Shown in pieces: positions 46,986 to 58,337 of a stretch of 64,000 nt of DNA. A model generated the notes under the pieces. It saw nothing but the letters and a program-made list of their open reading frames with translations, was not told where the DNA came from and searched no databases. How positions within the stretch are numbered: the first letter of the stretch is position 1; every line of letters starts with the position of its first letter. Location of the stretch: the NCBI RefSeq assembly GCF_039555335.1, contig NC_092647.1, positions 10,630,313-10,694,312 on the forward strand, read 5' to 3'. A program made the translations under genes and the position numbers. The DNA is from Amphiura filiformis (Eukaryota > Echinodermata > Ophiuroidea > Amphilepidida > Amphiuridae).

Positions 46986-47944
46986 AAAGGTACGCGCGTG
47001 TATACTTGAAGATACCCTCAAAATTGGCAGGAAAAGAGTGCCAATGTGCACCTATTCCGGGTTGATGTTTTTCGTCGTCTGTAAAAGGCAGCGTACAGGG
47101 TCAAATTATTGACATCTGATATTTGGTCTTCACCTCCAGCCGTTTTGATGCCAATGTGACGGCAATGATGCAAAACCAAGGGACAGCAATTTTTTGACAC
47201 AAATTTTTGAAATATTCCATAAAATTGACTTTAGAAGTGGTTTTAAGCATTTAAACCTTCTTAGACATGATATTTACCCCAGTCAGTGGTAATTTTCACT
47301 TCCCACACTTGCTCACAAAAATACTACAAAATCACTAAAATTCGGTGCGTGACATCGGGACATGGGGTTTTCAGGGGGGTCGTCAGATATTGAAGAATTT
47401 TTTGACTCCAAGAAATTAATTTTCCCCATTTGGATGTTCTTAACTATTTTTATACATACAAAAGTCCATGACTAAGCCAAAAAAGAAAAAAAAATCCGCA
47501 TTTAAAACTTTTATGAGCGCCGAAAGTCACGGGACTTAAAAGTTCCCCTTTTCAGAGAATCACCCAATTATTGATTTGATTTTTCACCTTTCACCTATTT
47601 TCACCTTTCACGTGGATTCTTTACTTTCTTTTATTATAGTGGTAATTGTTAATTTTCGTGGATTTTACATATGAATCGCTTTGCACACTAATGATATGAA
47701 TTTAGATGACAATAATAATGTTAATGAATTAAAGTTTTAACTTCAACACTACACTATTTTTCGCTCACCTGGAACGTTTTCACTAGTCCGACTAGCGTCT
47801 TCAGCAGATGGTGATGCTGTGATGATATCTTGTCTACAATCGGGATATTCCTCACTGATGATAATAACAATAATAATGTTAGTTGCTGATTTGCAGGTTA
47901 GAGGTGGCGTGATTCATTGGAGACGTAGACATCGTCAGCTCAAG

Positions 47945-48064
47945 ATGGGATATAACCAGAAGTTTGTGTGTTGCTTAGTGCTGGTGATAGTCTCCCAATA
48001 TGTAAAGGCCCAGCCGGATAATAATGTCTGTAGAGCAGACGGAGAAGGACAATGTGGAGTAGAG
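47945..48064 (+). CDS. First coding exon of a secreted or ER protein (signal peptide), 40 residues
   Basis: The ATG at 47945 opens a classic signal peptide: MGYNQKF, a hydrophobic core (VCCLVLVIVSQYV), then a plausible cleavage after VKA before QPDNN. The mature start carries two Cys (VCRADGEGQC). The exon ends gtagag/gtgagt, a strong donor at 48065, in phase 0. A frame from 47819 runs in without a stop but is non-hydrophobic, so the internal ATG is preferred. No downstream exon is certain. The next candidate coding exon on this strand is gene 2 exon 1, whose acceptor at 53014-53015 would join in frame. Equally, it may belong to a gene that continues past this window or lies in an unrecognised exon. 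Not seen upstream of gene 1. Confidence 0.5.
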
Positions 48065-49945
48065 GTGAGTCTGTACAAACTCACACTACTTTAGTCCTAT
48101 AAAGTGACGTTCAACAAACATCGGTGTTTCTTCACAGGAGCAACACACGCAGCTCTAAGAAACATATGCACCTAAGATCTGACTGACAAAAACAAATAGG
48201 TCGTTTTGTTTTGGGGTTTTTTTTGGGGGGGGGGGGTTACGACTTGACTTTGGTGTAGGCTCCGCTATACATCATTAAAAGTATGGTTAGAGATGGAAGA
48301 GAAAGAAAAGTGGTGCTTAAAATCACTAAAATCGCCCAATATTTTCCATCTCTGGTAGACTGCAGAATGAACACTGGTATAATAATAACCAATCCAATTT
48401 TTTGCCAAATTCGTGCCAATATCTGCTCATTTTAATCTTTAACTTAGCTTGTCCTACCTTTAGGGTTCAATTTGAGAATAATAATTATGGCCTCACGTTT
48501 AATAAAAATAGCGAGTTCATTTTGAATTTAAAAATCTCGATGATTAATGATTATGTGCAAACTAAGAACGTTAATAATTTACTTCTAATATCAACTTATA
48601 TGTAGATTTCGACCTGCTTTTACGGACGAATATAGTACTCGCTCGATATATTTTACTTTCTGTCAGGAACCTTGTTCACTCTGCAATGATTCTAGCGTAG
48701 TGTAGTATATTCTTCCATATTTATGTTTTTATTTTATGTTCATGGAGAATGACATAAAGCAATAATGGTGCACCGAATGCATGAATAAGCATTTCAGACT
48801 AAGAAACAGAGACTTATTGGTAGTGGTATAGATTGTAGATGGATGGCCTTTGGAATGAAATGTGGTCAAAAGAATTTCGTTGGCATTTTTTGTTAGAAGC
48901 TGCCAATCACTCAGGATTTATTTCCATATGTCACTTTGTATGGAATGGGGTGTTGCCAAAAATATGTTATTTTCAGTTATTATTGTGATTTTGACACACC
49001 TTTACAAATGAACCGAGTGCTTAGGACAAAATTTGTTTTAAAATATTTTTGGAATCAATGGAAGACACTTACCATTAACCAGATACCTCAGAGTTTGATG
49101 ATGACTGGTTTTTCTCCAAAAGACCGAAAAAAATCTGGTCATGGAGCGCAAGATTTAAATGTGAACCAACCAACCGTCACACGCGCGAGATTTATATAGA
49201 GGCACTCACCTAGGTTTCATTATCATTGAGGTATAGGACTTTTTATTTTTTCGGAGAAGAGCAGGTAAGGCAACTACTTGATTATATTTCTACATGTTCA
49301 TACTAGCTCATACTACATACTCTGAAAATTTTAGAAAATTAGCACGGATCAGTTTTTTAAAAATCACATTTTTGTTCCTAAAATGGGGGTTATAGCGCCC
49401 TCAACGGGCACTCTCTCCATAGGGCTACATGTAAAGACCAGTTATAGAAAAATGGCCCTAAAAGTTCATTTTTCCTCAAATTTTGCATATGATGTAGATT
49501 TAACATCTGGAATGCAATGCAAGTGGTGTCGTTGCTGCTCTTCTAAATTCATTTATAAAATGTCCACCTCAGACCAAGGTGCACTGGACAGGGGGGAAAT
49601 CGTCTATATCATTGAATCTGTGTAGGGAGCAGTGACTAATCGTGGTTCCCCATATAAAAGTATTTATTGACAGGTGTTGTCCATATTGTTATGTACACTT
49701 TTATTACATTACACAAATTGTACAATTGGCCATATCGGCATCCCAGGGGCCACTTGTATTTCATTTACATATCACCCGCGTACAAGGACTTTTAAAAAGT
49801 ACCCCAACAAGTGTTTGTCATTAAGTGTAAAATGTACCCAAAGCAGGTATTACTGTAGTATTGTTTTCCCACCCTAAGCAAATATTTAACTTTTATGAGT
49901 CGCGATGCACCAAAGATCCTGGATGCACACATCTAAAACCGCCGG
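48065..49945. other. Non-coding stretch, nothing recognised
   Basis: Frames at 48936-49199, 49383-49625 and 49674-49877 lack recognisable domains. Probably intronic or intergenic. Confidence 0.35.
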
Positions 49946-49954
49946 TAGCGATCA

Positions 49955-51173
49955 TGTATCGCAAAGCATGTATTGCAAGTGTATAGCATCATCATTGCTA
50001 TACTGAGCTATGAAACGAATATATCAGGCATACCTATGCAACCTACTTTGTAGTTTAATAATGTACATGCGTCCCCATGTCGTTTTGGGCCGTCCCCTTA
50101 TTCATTTTGATTTCTTTTCCCCTTCTTATTTTATAAGTCGGGGTGACGGCTACACGGAGATCATCAGTTATAGTTGATCCGTGGGTTGGCAATGTCTTAA
50201 CATCATTTTCAACTACAATATCTTAATTATCATGATATCCCGACATGATATACATGTTTCATAGCTACACCAATCAACTTGTCTGCTCTTTGGTACTGTT
50301 ACAACCGGGTATCAAGCTATCTTCTGACGCCATCCTGTAACAACAGGTCATCTTATCATGGCATGATCAAACATCTATCTGAGGTATTTTATTGACCTAT
50401 CCACCCTAACCAACTTTGCAAATTTTCACATATCATGAAAATTTAAGGAGTTTATCATTATTAATATTCATTTTGTGAACTCTCTTTGAAATTACTTGCA
50501 CAAGTTATTGTTGGTTTTGTTTATACCGTCACCATGACGGTCAGGTCAAACCCCTTGACATCTCCTCTAACACAATGATGTTTTCAAGTACCATGGTTAA
50601 TTCCATCAATACTGGCAACACTGGCGCAGAAACTTGGCTATCGTGCATGTGTTACACACATGACATTATGATACCGGGTATGGTTTTGAACACATCTTAT
50701 CTAGTGGCATCTGTGAGTCGCAATATTAATTTATCAAAATTAATACAGCCTTTACCGTTTATTTAAACGGATAGGCCTACTATATCATTGCAAACTCACT
50801 ATTGAATGTTTTATCTGTTCACTCCATACTTTCTCCCTCCCCTGCAGCTGATGAGTTCCCACTTATCTGAGGAACGAAACCGGTCCTGCTGTTTTATCTT
50901 TTACATTACGGTTCATGGAATGTGTTACAATATAGGCCTAGCTATCACGCGGGTTTATATCATCTAATATCCCATATCCGTAACATACCATGAATTGGTC
51001 TGAACTTATAACAACCTTAAACATGTATCGCAAAGCATGTATTGCAAGTGTATAGCATCATCATTGCTATACTGAGCTATGAAACGAATATATCAGGCAT
51101 ACCTATGCAACCTACTTTGTAGTTGAATAATGTACATGCGTCCCCATGTCGTTTTGGGCCGTCCCCTTATTCA
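49955..51173 (-). mobile_element. TRIM-like non-autonomous LTR retrotransposon (1.22 kb, 150-bp LTRs)
   Basis: Two 150-bp direct repeats, 49955-50104 and 51024-51173, differ at one base by eye. They begin TGTATCGC and end TTATTCA (TG...CA). The 9-bp tagcgatca flanks the whole unit at 49946-49954 and 51174-51182. A polypyrimidine tract (ttttgatttcttttcccctt) directly follows the left repeat, which is a polypurine tract on the minus strand, so the element probably reads on the minus strand. The 919-bp interior has no pol domain. Near-identical repeats imply a recent insertion. Confidence 0.75.
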
Positions 51174-51190
51174 TAGCGATCAGTCAAGAG

Positions 51191-51441
51191 CAGGCCCGTA
51201 CGCAGGATTTTTTTTTGGGGGGGTGCTGATTTTGAAAAAGTGGACTTTTTTTCCCAGTGGGGGGGGCGTTTTTGTGTATATTGGTCTTTTCCTAAAAATT
51301 TGGACCTTTTTGGCCAAAAAGCGTAAAACCCCGATTTTGTTGCTTGCTACGCTCGCAAATTGCCATATTTTGGGACTTTTTGTATACTTTTGCACATTTG
51401 GGGGGACCGCACCCCCCGCACCCCCCCTGCGTACGGGCCTG
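51191..51441. mobile_element. hAT-like MITE with perfect 8-bp duplication, copy 2
   Basis: The ends caggcccgtacgcagga and cctgcgtacgggcctg are flanked by gtcaagag on each side (51183-51190 and 51442-51449). It sits immediately beside the right target repeat of the TRIM-like element. Related to 44900-45167. Confidence 0.85.
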
Positions 51442-51520
51442 GTCAAGAGGCCTGAACAAAACCCAACGAAGAATTACACGTTTGGGGGATTTTTTGAGTA
51501 GAATTTCATCCAGACCTTAA

Positions 51521-52174
51521 GAGATCTGGAATGAGCGTTTTGAGCGTTTCGACAATGTTTTTGTGGGACATGAGAGCACATCAGACATATCGAATTGCAT
51601 TCTGAATACGAAGAATGTCTTTCTGATATCAAATAATTTTCATTTTTTGAAATTCACGATATAGTACAAATTTTATGACAAATTATTGAAATTTGATAGT
51701 TTTCACATCTTTGATATATAACAGTCCTCGAAGTAAATTTTATAAATCTAATGATATATTCTTAAAGTGTATGTAGCTGGGAGGAAAAGCCGATGATCAA
51801 TTGAAAATTTTGATCTTTCATATTTAAGATATGGATTTTTTCCCAAAAAGACCTAATTTTTTTTGGTGTTTTAGGGAAAAATCCATATCTTCAATACAAA
51901 AGGTCAACATTTTCAATTGATCGTCGGCTTTTCATCCCACCTACATACACTTTAAGTACATATCATCAGATTTATAAAGTTTACTTCGAGTACTGTTAAA
52001 TATCAAAAATATCAATTTTAATCATTTGCCAAAAATGTGTATTACATTGCGAATTTGAAAAATCAAAATTATTTGATATCAGGACATTCTTCGCATTCAG
52101 AATGCAATTCGATATGTCCTGATGTGCTCTAATGTCCCACAATAAATACTGTCCAAACGCTCATACCCCATCCT
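51521..52174. mobile_element. Foldback MITE with TTAA target duplication, copy 2 (654 bp)
   Basis: Very similar to 6161-6826 over its whole length, with TTAA at 51517-51520 and 52175-52178. Same palindromic arms, meeting near 51860. Confidence 0.8.
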
Positions 52175-52179
52175 TTAAG

Positions 52180-53013
52180 TTCAACTGATTTTTGTCAGCA
52201 TCAAAGTGCCGAGTTTAGCTACCCTTTTCGAGTGAACTGTGCGATTTAAAAGTACCCTTTGTGGCGACTCAATTCATTGGGTCGGCTAGTATTCCATGAT
52301 TAAAATTCTGATATACCATGGTGATGTCAACAACAAAGGCCCAATACTCCACAACTTTAATGAGGGTTATTGTACTTACGCTACACAATTTCAACTTCAG
52401 TAAATGTAACACCATTCCCCATCGCACAAGTTCTTTAGCCCTATATGACTGTATAATAATTGAATGACCTTCGAATGTGTAAGGTGCAAAAAACTAATAT
52501 TCCAATTTGAGGTCAAATTTGAGCCATGATTGGTATAATGCTGGTGAACTATATAAGTAGCTTTACCGAGATGGTGTCACTGTATTAAATGATGATGAAG
52601 TTTACAATATACACATGTGAGCATGTGAGGGACTGTGTTCACATAATATAGGATACCATAGTATATCAGTTTTGGTAGATCAGTCATCACCAATTATATT
52701 TGAACTTGACTGGGCCAATAACCTTCTCTGTCAAAACATATTAGGTGGTATTGTTTCAGTGGGAAAAAGGGGAGGTATCTGAACAGAATGATCATATTGC
52801 CAAATCTTGATAAAATTATATCAAACAGTCAAAAGTCTATGGGTGAAAAAAGACCCATTTCCCTTTTTTTGTACGCGGGTGATATATAACTTGACATACA
52901 AGTGCCCCCCCCCCCCTCCCTCCGGGTCGGCATGCATAAAATTATAGTATTACGAAATGCATTCTTACGCAAAATTCATATCAGAGTAATATATTAACAA
53001 TATGTTTGTACCT
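52180..53013. other. Region upstream of gene 2, promoter candidate included
   Basis: No gene was seen. A TATA-like tatataag at 52550-52557 (gaactatataagtagc) is the only promoter-like signal and would place a start ~450 bp before the coding exon, leaving room for a 5' UTR intron. The last ~65 bp resemble the stretch upstream of gene 1. Confidence 0.35.
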
Positions 53014-53015
53014 AG
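53014..53015 (+). other. Candidate 3' splice site just upstream of the gene 2 start
   Basis: tgtttgtacctag/ataaacgacaat. After this AG the frame runs open into the ATG at 53028 (four codons, INDN). Without splicing, TAG at 53013-53015 closes it. The position is conserved with gene 1, but the distance to the shared coding sequence differs by 8 bp, so coding cannot run through the acceptor in the same phase in both genes. Confidence 0.4.
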
Positions 53016-53027
53016 ATAAACGACAAT

Positions 53028-53976
53028 ATGTATGCTCCAACCCCGACTCCAACGGAGGAATATTTCCAGTTCACTATTGCGACAGGTGTGGTAGAAGGCG
53101 AACAAGTTCGAGTAACGGTTTACAGACCTCAATTAACTGGAAAAGAAATAGCTTACACTGCCGCTGAAGAGGCAAGATACAAGCCATCTGATCAAAACAC
53201 CCGCAATTTACTGAATATGTTAGTACCGCTGCATCTTGAAATAGAACCACAACCAACGGCCACATTAGTTACTGATCCCAGGAATAGAAACCTTCGCATC
53301 GATACCCAGCCAGCAACTACGAAGTACAGGAATATCCACATTCAGAGCGGCCCACGTAGCTTTGCTGTGACAACAATAGATGAGGGAGGACAATTTTGTT
53401 TTGAACCACACTACGAGCGCAAACTTTTGAAATATTTAAAGGAAGGCTTATATCAGAGTCTAAGATCAAAAATGCAGTACAATATTCGGGTCACAATTGA
53501 AAAACGCAGAAAACCGAACACATGGGTTATAGTAGAACCTGCTACAAAAGCCGCCCTACATGGACTTAGAGCTGCAATAAAAGCCAGGCTGAAGCACAAA
53601 GCGGAAGAGATTGTAGGAAAGAGAATGACGTCTGCAAAGAACATCAACAAAATTGCTAAAGAGAGTGATATGATTGAGCATGTTTTCGCCGCGATAGAGA
53701 AGAATATTAACGTTGCCAAGATTACCGAGAAAGAAGGTGGTGAAGCCGTTGCTAAGAACGTTGCCAAGATTACCGAGAAAGAAGGTGGTGAAGCCGTTGC
53801 TAAGAACGTTGCCAAGATTGCCGAGAAAGAAGGTCTTGAAACAGTTGCTAAGAAAATACCTGTTGTTTCTACATGTCTTGGCATTTTCTTTGGGATGACT
53901 CGTGCTGCCCAAGGCGACTTTGAAGGAGCGTTGGCAGAGGTTGCCTCTGGTCTTTTGGCCGATATTCCTGGACCAG
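53028..53976 (+). CDS. Jacalin-lectin paralogue, gene 2, exon 1 (novel domain plus hydrophobic hairpin)
   Basis: Encodes residues 1-316 and the first base of codon 317. It aligns with gene 1 exon 1 from TPTE(E/Q)YFQFTI onward. The N-terminal beta-rich domain (to about 170) is followed by a helical Lys/Ala-rich region. Residues 228-275 are three 16-residue repeats (VAKITEKEGGEAVAKN type), where gene 1 has one. The hydrophobic Gly/Ala segment follows (IPVVSTCLGIFFGMTRAA, then FEGALAEVASGLLADIPG). The exon ends gga cca g/gtaaaa, a phase-1 donor at 53977, exactly as in gene 1. The frame is intact. No signal peptide unless an upstream exon supplies one. Function not established; the membrane-active idea rests on composition. 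Confidence 0.85.
53709..53852 (+). repeat. Intragenic 48-bp tandem repeat, three units
   Basis: Units 53709-53756 and 53757-53804 are identical as read. The third, 53805-53852, is diverged. The unit starts aacgttgccaagattaccga, is a multiple of three and keeps the frame, coding 16 residues. Gene 1 has a single equivalent (about 17702-17749). It lengthens the charged helix before the hydrophobic segment. Confidence 0.9.
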
Positions 53977-55563
53977 GTAAAAATTTTACTTACCATATTC
54001 ACGCGGTTCTCAAAATTTTCTTTAAAAATGCCAAAAATTGATCATAATTGGAGTCAGCATGAAAACTGCATTAAAATGAGTCTTGATATTTCGTATTTTG
54101 AGATGGGTCTTGATATAAAGATTGCCCTAAGTTCGATTACCATTTTTAACAAAACTATATAGAAAGTTCATATAATATGCAACATGAAAAATACACATAG
54201 ATAATATTGTAGCATTACTTTGATACCGAGTTTTGTGTATTTCTTCGTAAAACAAGCTAGACCAATAATAAGGAAACGGTATTTATCCACGAAGATCCCT
54301 TGAAGCGCGACACGGGTCGATATGCTGCCAAGCCCCAATACAACGCACCTCATATGAAATAGCTACCCACTGAGAAGTATAAAATTGTCTGCAAATTTAA
54401 GCGAATCTGCTTTTCTCTATTACTGAAAGTGCAAAAGTCAGAACCTCACCTACAATTAATTTGAACCAGTCATTATTACTTTGGTACGCAGAAACACGCG
54501 ATAGTAAATGTTCAAATGGTGAATTTGCCCGGGGCATCCACTGAAAGCGGATGACAGGGATGAGAGGCCACATTTAACCCCTTTTCAACTCCTCTCACCT
54601 TATGATCCCGCTTATTGTTTTGCTGTCACCAAATGATCATCTTTTTATTTATTTTTAATCGGATTTTAAATAGGCCTAAACTGCATCCTATCTTTTCTCC
54701 AAAATAACAAGAATTTGGTTATTTTTTTCATTTTTAATCAATTTAAACTCTTTTTTGTCGTAAAAGCATGTAACAAGTATAAGAAACATCCAATTTCTAA
54801 AATCTAAAATTCCTAAGAAAGCTAAATATACAGTAAGCCAAATAATTAAGACACCAGTTACGTCCACCCCCTGTATATCCTAAAACAAGGCAGATATGTC
54901 ATAATTTGCTGCATCATTTAGCTCAAATTTAAAACCTCATTCGTTGAAATTGTTCAAGAAATAAAGACACGACGATCAAAAAACCCAAGGAAGATTCCAA
55001 TTTAAAAGTTGCAGTTTGCCACATTGCATGCCCTATTGATTTATACACAAAGCGTTCGTGAACAAGAGAACTATCGCCGTGCTTTCATTGATTAACACGA
55101 AAAACTAGCGTCGTGCTTTCATTGATTAGAACACAAAAATGCAAATTTTTATTTCATATCTTCATTAGAATTTGGATCACCGTTTCTTTAATCCTCAACC
55201 AATTTCAACAAAATAAGGTCTTAAATCAGCTAAAGAGTCCAGGCATCGGTTGCTTGTTTTAATTTTAACACATTTGTCTTTATTTAGGACAAACAGGGGT
55301 GAACACAACTGCTACCTTAATTATTTTGCTTACTGTATGTAGATCGTAGAATTTAAAACAATACCACCAATGTTAATGCTCTTCATACAGGAAAAAAAAA
55401 AACTTTCCCGGTATATCATTCTAGGACATTAAAACACTTATCAAGAACTTTACTAGACATTAATGGGTTTTTAAACATATTTTACACCACAGGCATACAT
55501 CAATATGTAAATAGCCATTAATGAACATCAATATGTTTTTCATATCCTACAAACATGATTAAG
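53977..55563 (+). other. Gene 2 intron (1.59 kb, phase 1)
   Basis: Donor g/gtaaaa at 53977, acceptor catgattaag/gtacgg at 55562-55563, splitting the same Gly codon as in gene 1. It contains one Tc1/mariner-like MITE (54831-55335). The rest is AT-rich with no recognised feature. Confidence 0.8.
54831..55335. mobile_element. Tc1/mariner-like MITE, family T copy 3 (in gene 2 intron)
   Basis: The ends cagtaagccaaataattaag and cttaattattttgcttactg are flanked by TA (54829-54830 and 55336-55337). The interior matches 15323-15847 (gcatgccctattgattt, gtcgtgctttcattgattag). Confidence 0.75.
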
Positions 55564-56192
55564 GTACGGCACTCTCGCTTACAATAGACGCTGCTCTGAT
55601 GGCGAGAGACATCAGACAAGCATATAAAGATGAAGAAAACCACAAAAAAATTCTGGCACAAGATATAGAAGAACTGAAGAAACAGAACGAGCAGATCAGA
55701 GCCGATCTACAGGAGCTGCTTCCGGAATCCCCTATATATGGTGATGATAGCTCTGGTAACTATTTCACTGAAACAGATATTGCCAATGTAGATGACATAA
55801 CTAAGATCCACATCAGAAGTGGTATGCTAATAAATGCTATTCAAGTTGAATACAGGCATGGAGGATTAGGAGCATACCATGGTAGTAAAGGTGGTACCCC
55901 GAGTACTTTTGTTCTCAACTCTGATGAAAGAATCACTAAAGTAGAAGTCAGAATATGTCCATCATGTTTGGCAGTGGGTAGTATTTCCTTTTTTACAGAT
56001 TGTGGTCGTATGGAAACGTTCGGACGTTACCAGTCAAAAGTCCAAACATTTGAAATGATTGATGGTGCATATTTAGGTGCCATCAAGGGCTATGACAAAA
56101 CAGGAGAAGAACCTGCAAAGAGAGGTGTTAGTTGTAAGGGAAATTACGGGTTATTACCAGCAATTGGTTTTGTTCCCAAAGTGATGGGTTAG
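55564..56192 (+). CDS. Jacalin-lectin paralogue, gene 2, exon 2 (coiled coil plus jacalin-like lectin domain)
   Basis: Encodes residues 317-525, stop TAG at 56190-56192. Coiled coil at about 333-369 (ILAQDIEELKKQNEQIRADL). Jacalin-like domain at about 374-523: LINAIQVEYRHGG, HGSKGG, FVLNSDERITKVEV, GSISFFTDCG, GAYLGAIKGYD, LPAIGFVPKV. As in gene 1, LPAIG replaces the usual LDAIG, so the GXXXD sugar-binding Asp is absent. Four Cys are present (CPSC, TDCG, VSCK) at positions not shared with gene 1, which suggests disulfides and an extracellular or luminal site. The loop after KGYD differs most between the paralogues. The exon is the same length as in gene 1. Confidence 0.85.
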
Positions 56193-56279
56193 GAGATAAG
56201 GGATTTCAACTATGTATAATTTTGGTTAAGTATACCATTAATGTGTCGAATTCAATATTACCCATCAAGTTCACATAAA

Positions 56280-56985
56280 CATAGACATAAACATTTTATA
56301 AAGCATTATATTAAGGTCTTTCAAGAGAGAAACAAACATAAAAGTGCTTGCTTTTGTTTTTTGCATATTACTCTGAAAGAGAAAGAGTAAGAAATGTTTT
56401 TGTTTTCTTTATCAACGGATTTTTTGCCGTCAGGCGTAATGATGATAATGCAATTGGATGATAAGGGCAAAAAAGATGTCTCAGAAGACGGCCTGCGATT
56501 AGCTTATAAAATTCGCATTTTCACATATCAGAAAAAAAATCTGAAATTAGGGTTTGCTTTGAAAATTATTCTACTTAGTTCTCTGGGTTAATAGGATGAA
56601 CAAATTTTATCTTTCCCCAGAGTAGGCCAGTGCACATAAACGTTGAAAAAAAAAAAAAAAAAAACCAGTGCATCCAGGTTTGCTTTGTTTTTGGTGTTTT
56701 TATTTTTATTTTTTCTGAGACAAACCTCTAATTTTGGCCTGAATAAAGGCACGCGTTCTTTGGTTTAGGCGTAGCAATCTTGTATTGTTCTTATGTTTGT
56801 ATGTTAATCATAATCATGTATGTTTTTAGTACATGCCAAAAAACTTTCAAATCAGTGTAAAAACAAACTTGATAACATTACAAAGACATTGTCTCCGTGT
56901 AGTGCTGATAGTGCTGGAGCGTTAATGGAAAGGGATCATTACTTCCCGATCAATCACCTCAAAAATAAGGTCGCTTTTTAATTAT
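56280..56985. repeat. Family R repeat sequence, block 4, downstream of gene 2
   Basis: ttgcatattactctgaaagag (diverged landmark) is followed by gcaattggatgataagggca, tcttgtattgttcttatg, taatcataatcatgta and agtgctgatagtgctggag. The order matches 40260-40740. No gene was recognised in it. Confidence 0.55.
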
Positions 56986-56989
56986 CATT

Positions 56990-57245
56990 ATTTATTTATA
57001 TCCCGGATTTATACGATATAATATTGTATTTTATAATGTATCTATAATATTATTGTACTTTTTTTAAATCTCAATTATGATATATTGTATTTTGAAATGT
57101 TTCTATAATGTTATTGTACCTTTTATCTCCATGTATTTTTTAAAACTTTGCTGGCACATTGTGTATTTTCCTGTATGTGCTTTTTATTTGATGTACATCG
57201 CATCGAAACTTCAGTCTTATGCGCTATATAAATGAAATTTATCCA
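56990..57245. repeat. AT-rich stretch ending in gcgctatataaatgaaat
   Basis: A doubled attattgtacttttt...tataatgttattgtacctttt pair leads to tatgcgctatataaatgaaat near 57215-57238. This resembles the 3' end of many non-LTR retroelements and their SINEs. Only the tail is visible. Confidence 0.35.
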
Positions 57246-57925
57246 ACCATTTTTGCAGAAAATGTGAATGTTATTAAGAAAAAAAAATGATGGCTTTAAA
57301 AAGTTTTATGCGGTCGGGCAGGTACGTGTTATTTGACTTTCCTGTGTCAGAAATGGATATTGCCCAATGCTCTCTGTACTAAAGTAAATTTCCTAATATG
57401 TTCTGAGTTCCTGGTATGCAATAGTGATCATCGACCACCCTTCTATGCGCTCGATGACAAATGGGGCAACCATCTTGTTTTGTCATGGTCAATCAGCCAT
57501 GTAGTGATTGTGCATCACTTTTGTATTCACGCCCGTGAGTAAGATACATAACTCTTAACAATAATTATGAAATGTACTTCATAATTAATTATAATGATGA
57601 TTGTGTAATATTTAGGGGCGCACCTTTTGATTTCCAGGGGGATGGGAGTTTTTTGAAGAAAACAAAAAATTCGCTCACTAGTGAGAAGAAAAATAAAAAG
57701 TCGCCTCACAAGCACCGATGACTAAAAATAAATTTTCCACGCTCAACTCTGTACATGTATATAAAGGTATACATTAAAAAAATTTAAATGCCCACTTATG
57801 CCCCCCCCCAACAAAATGGTGCGTTCCTTACTAAGGTATGGGGCAATAGTTGTAGGTTTTTGATATCTGTGTTGAATAAACACAAATGTGTTTTTGCCTC
57901 GAGAATTAAGGTCATATTTTGGGTT

Positions 57926-58175
57926 ATAGAGGTTATGCGTGGAATTATTGATTGGCTCCAAACAAAGCGAGTTGAACCGGTGTCATTCACCGTAATCATG
58001 GCGCAGTGCAGTCCATTCAATCAAATGTTGTCATTAACCTATTTGATCGTAGTGCATTTGTTATGTGTGTGAGACTAACTGCCGCGTTAGATTGCAATCA
58101 TGCTTTTGTTGAATGCATTTAGGTAGTCCGCCATATTTACGGTATGATACGTCATATCATATGCATAACAACCTC
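57926..58175. repeat. ~245-bp dispersed repeat (family Q), copy 1
   Basis: Direct copy of 58959-59210, and partly of 63312-63440: gaattattgattggctcca, gaaccggtgtc, caccgtaatcatggc, ccattcaatcaaatgttgtc, ccgccatatttacggtatga. On the minus strand it contains ggttcaaatcc or close variants, a perfect RNA polymerase III B box in the 63-kb copy, so it may be tRNA-SINE derived. Confidence 0.6.
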
Positions 58176-58337
58176 TGTTGAAGTGTTTAAAGGAACATTT
58201 CGTGATTTTAGCATCCTAATTTTAAAGTAGGCATAGGATGTTTTTTACAAATATTCACGAAAAAAGGCTGATAAGCTGATGTTTTCAAAATGTCAGTTGA
58301 TTCGGGCAACGGGTTTGCTAGTTACGCATAATTACAT

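Noticed and set aside
49383..49625. 80-codon frame with CKWCRCC, considered as a small cysteine-rich peptide
   Set aside because: No signal peptide, no paralogue, and the Cys cluster could be chance. Too weak to call.
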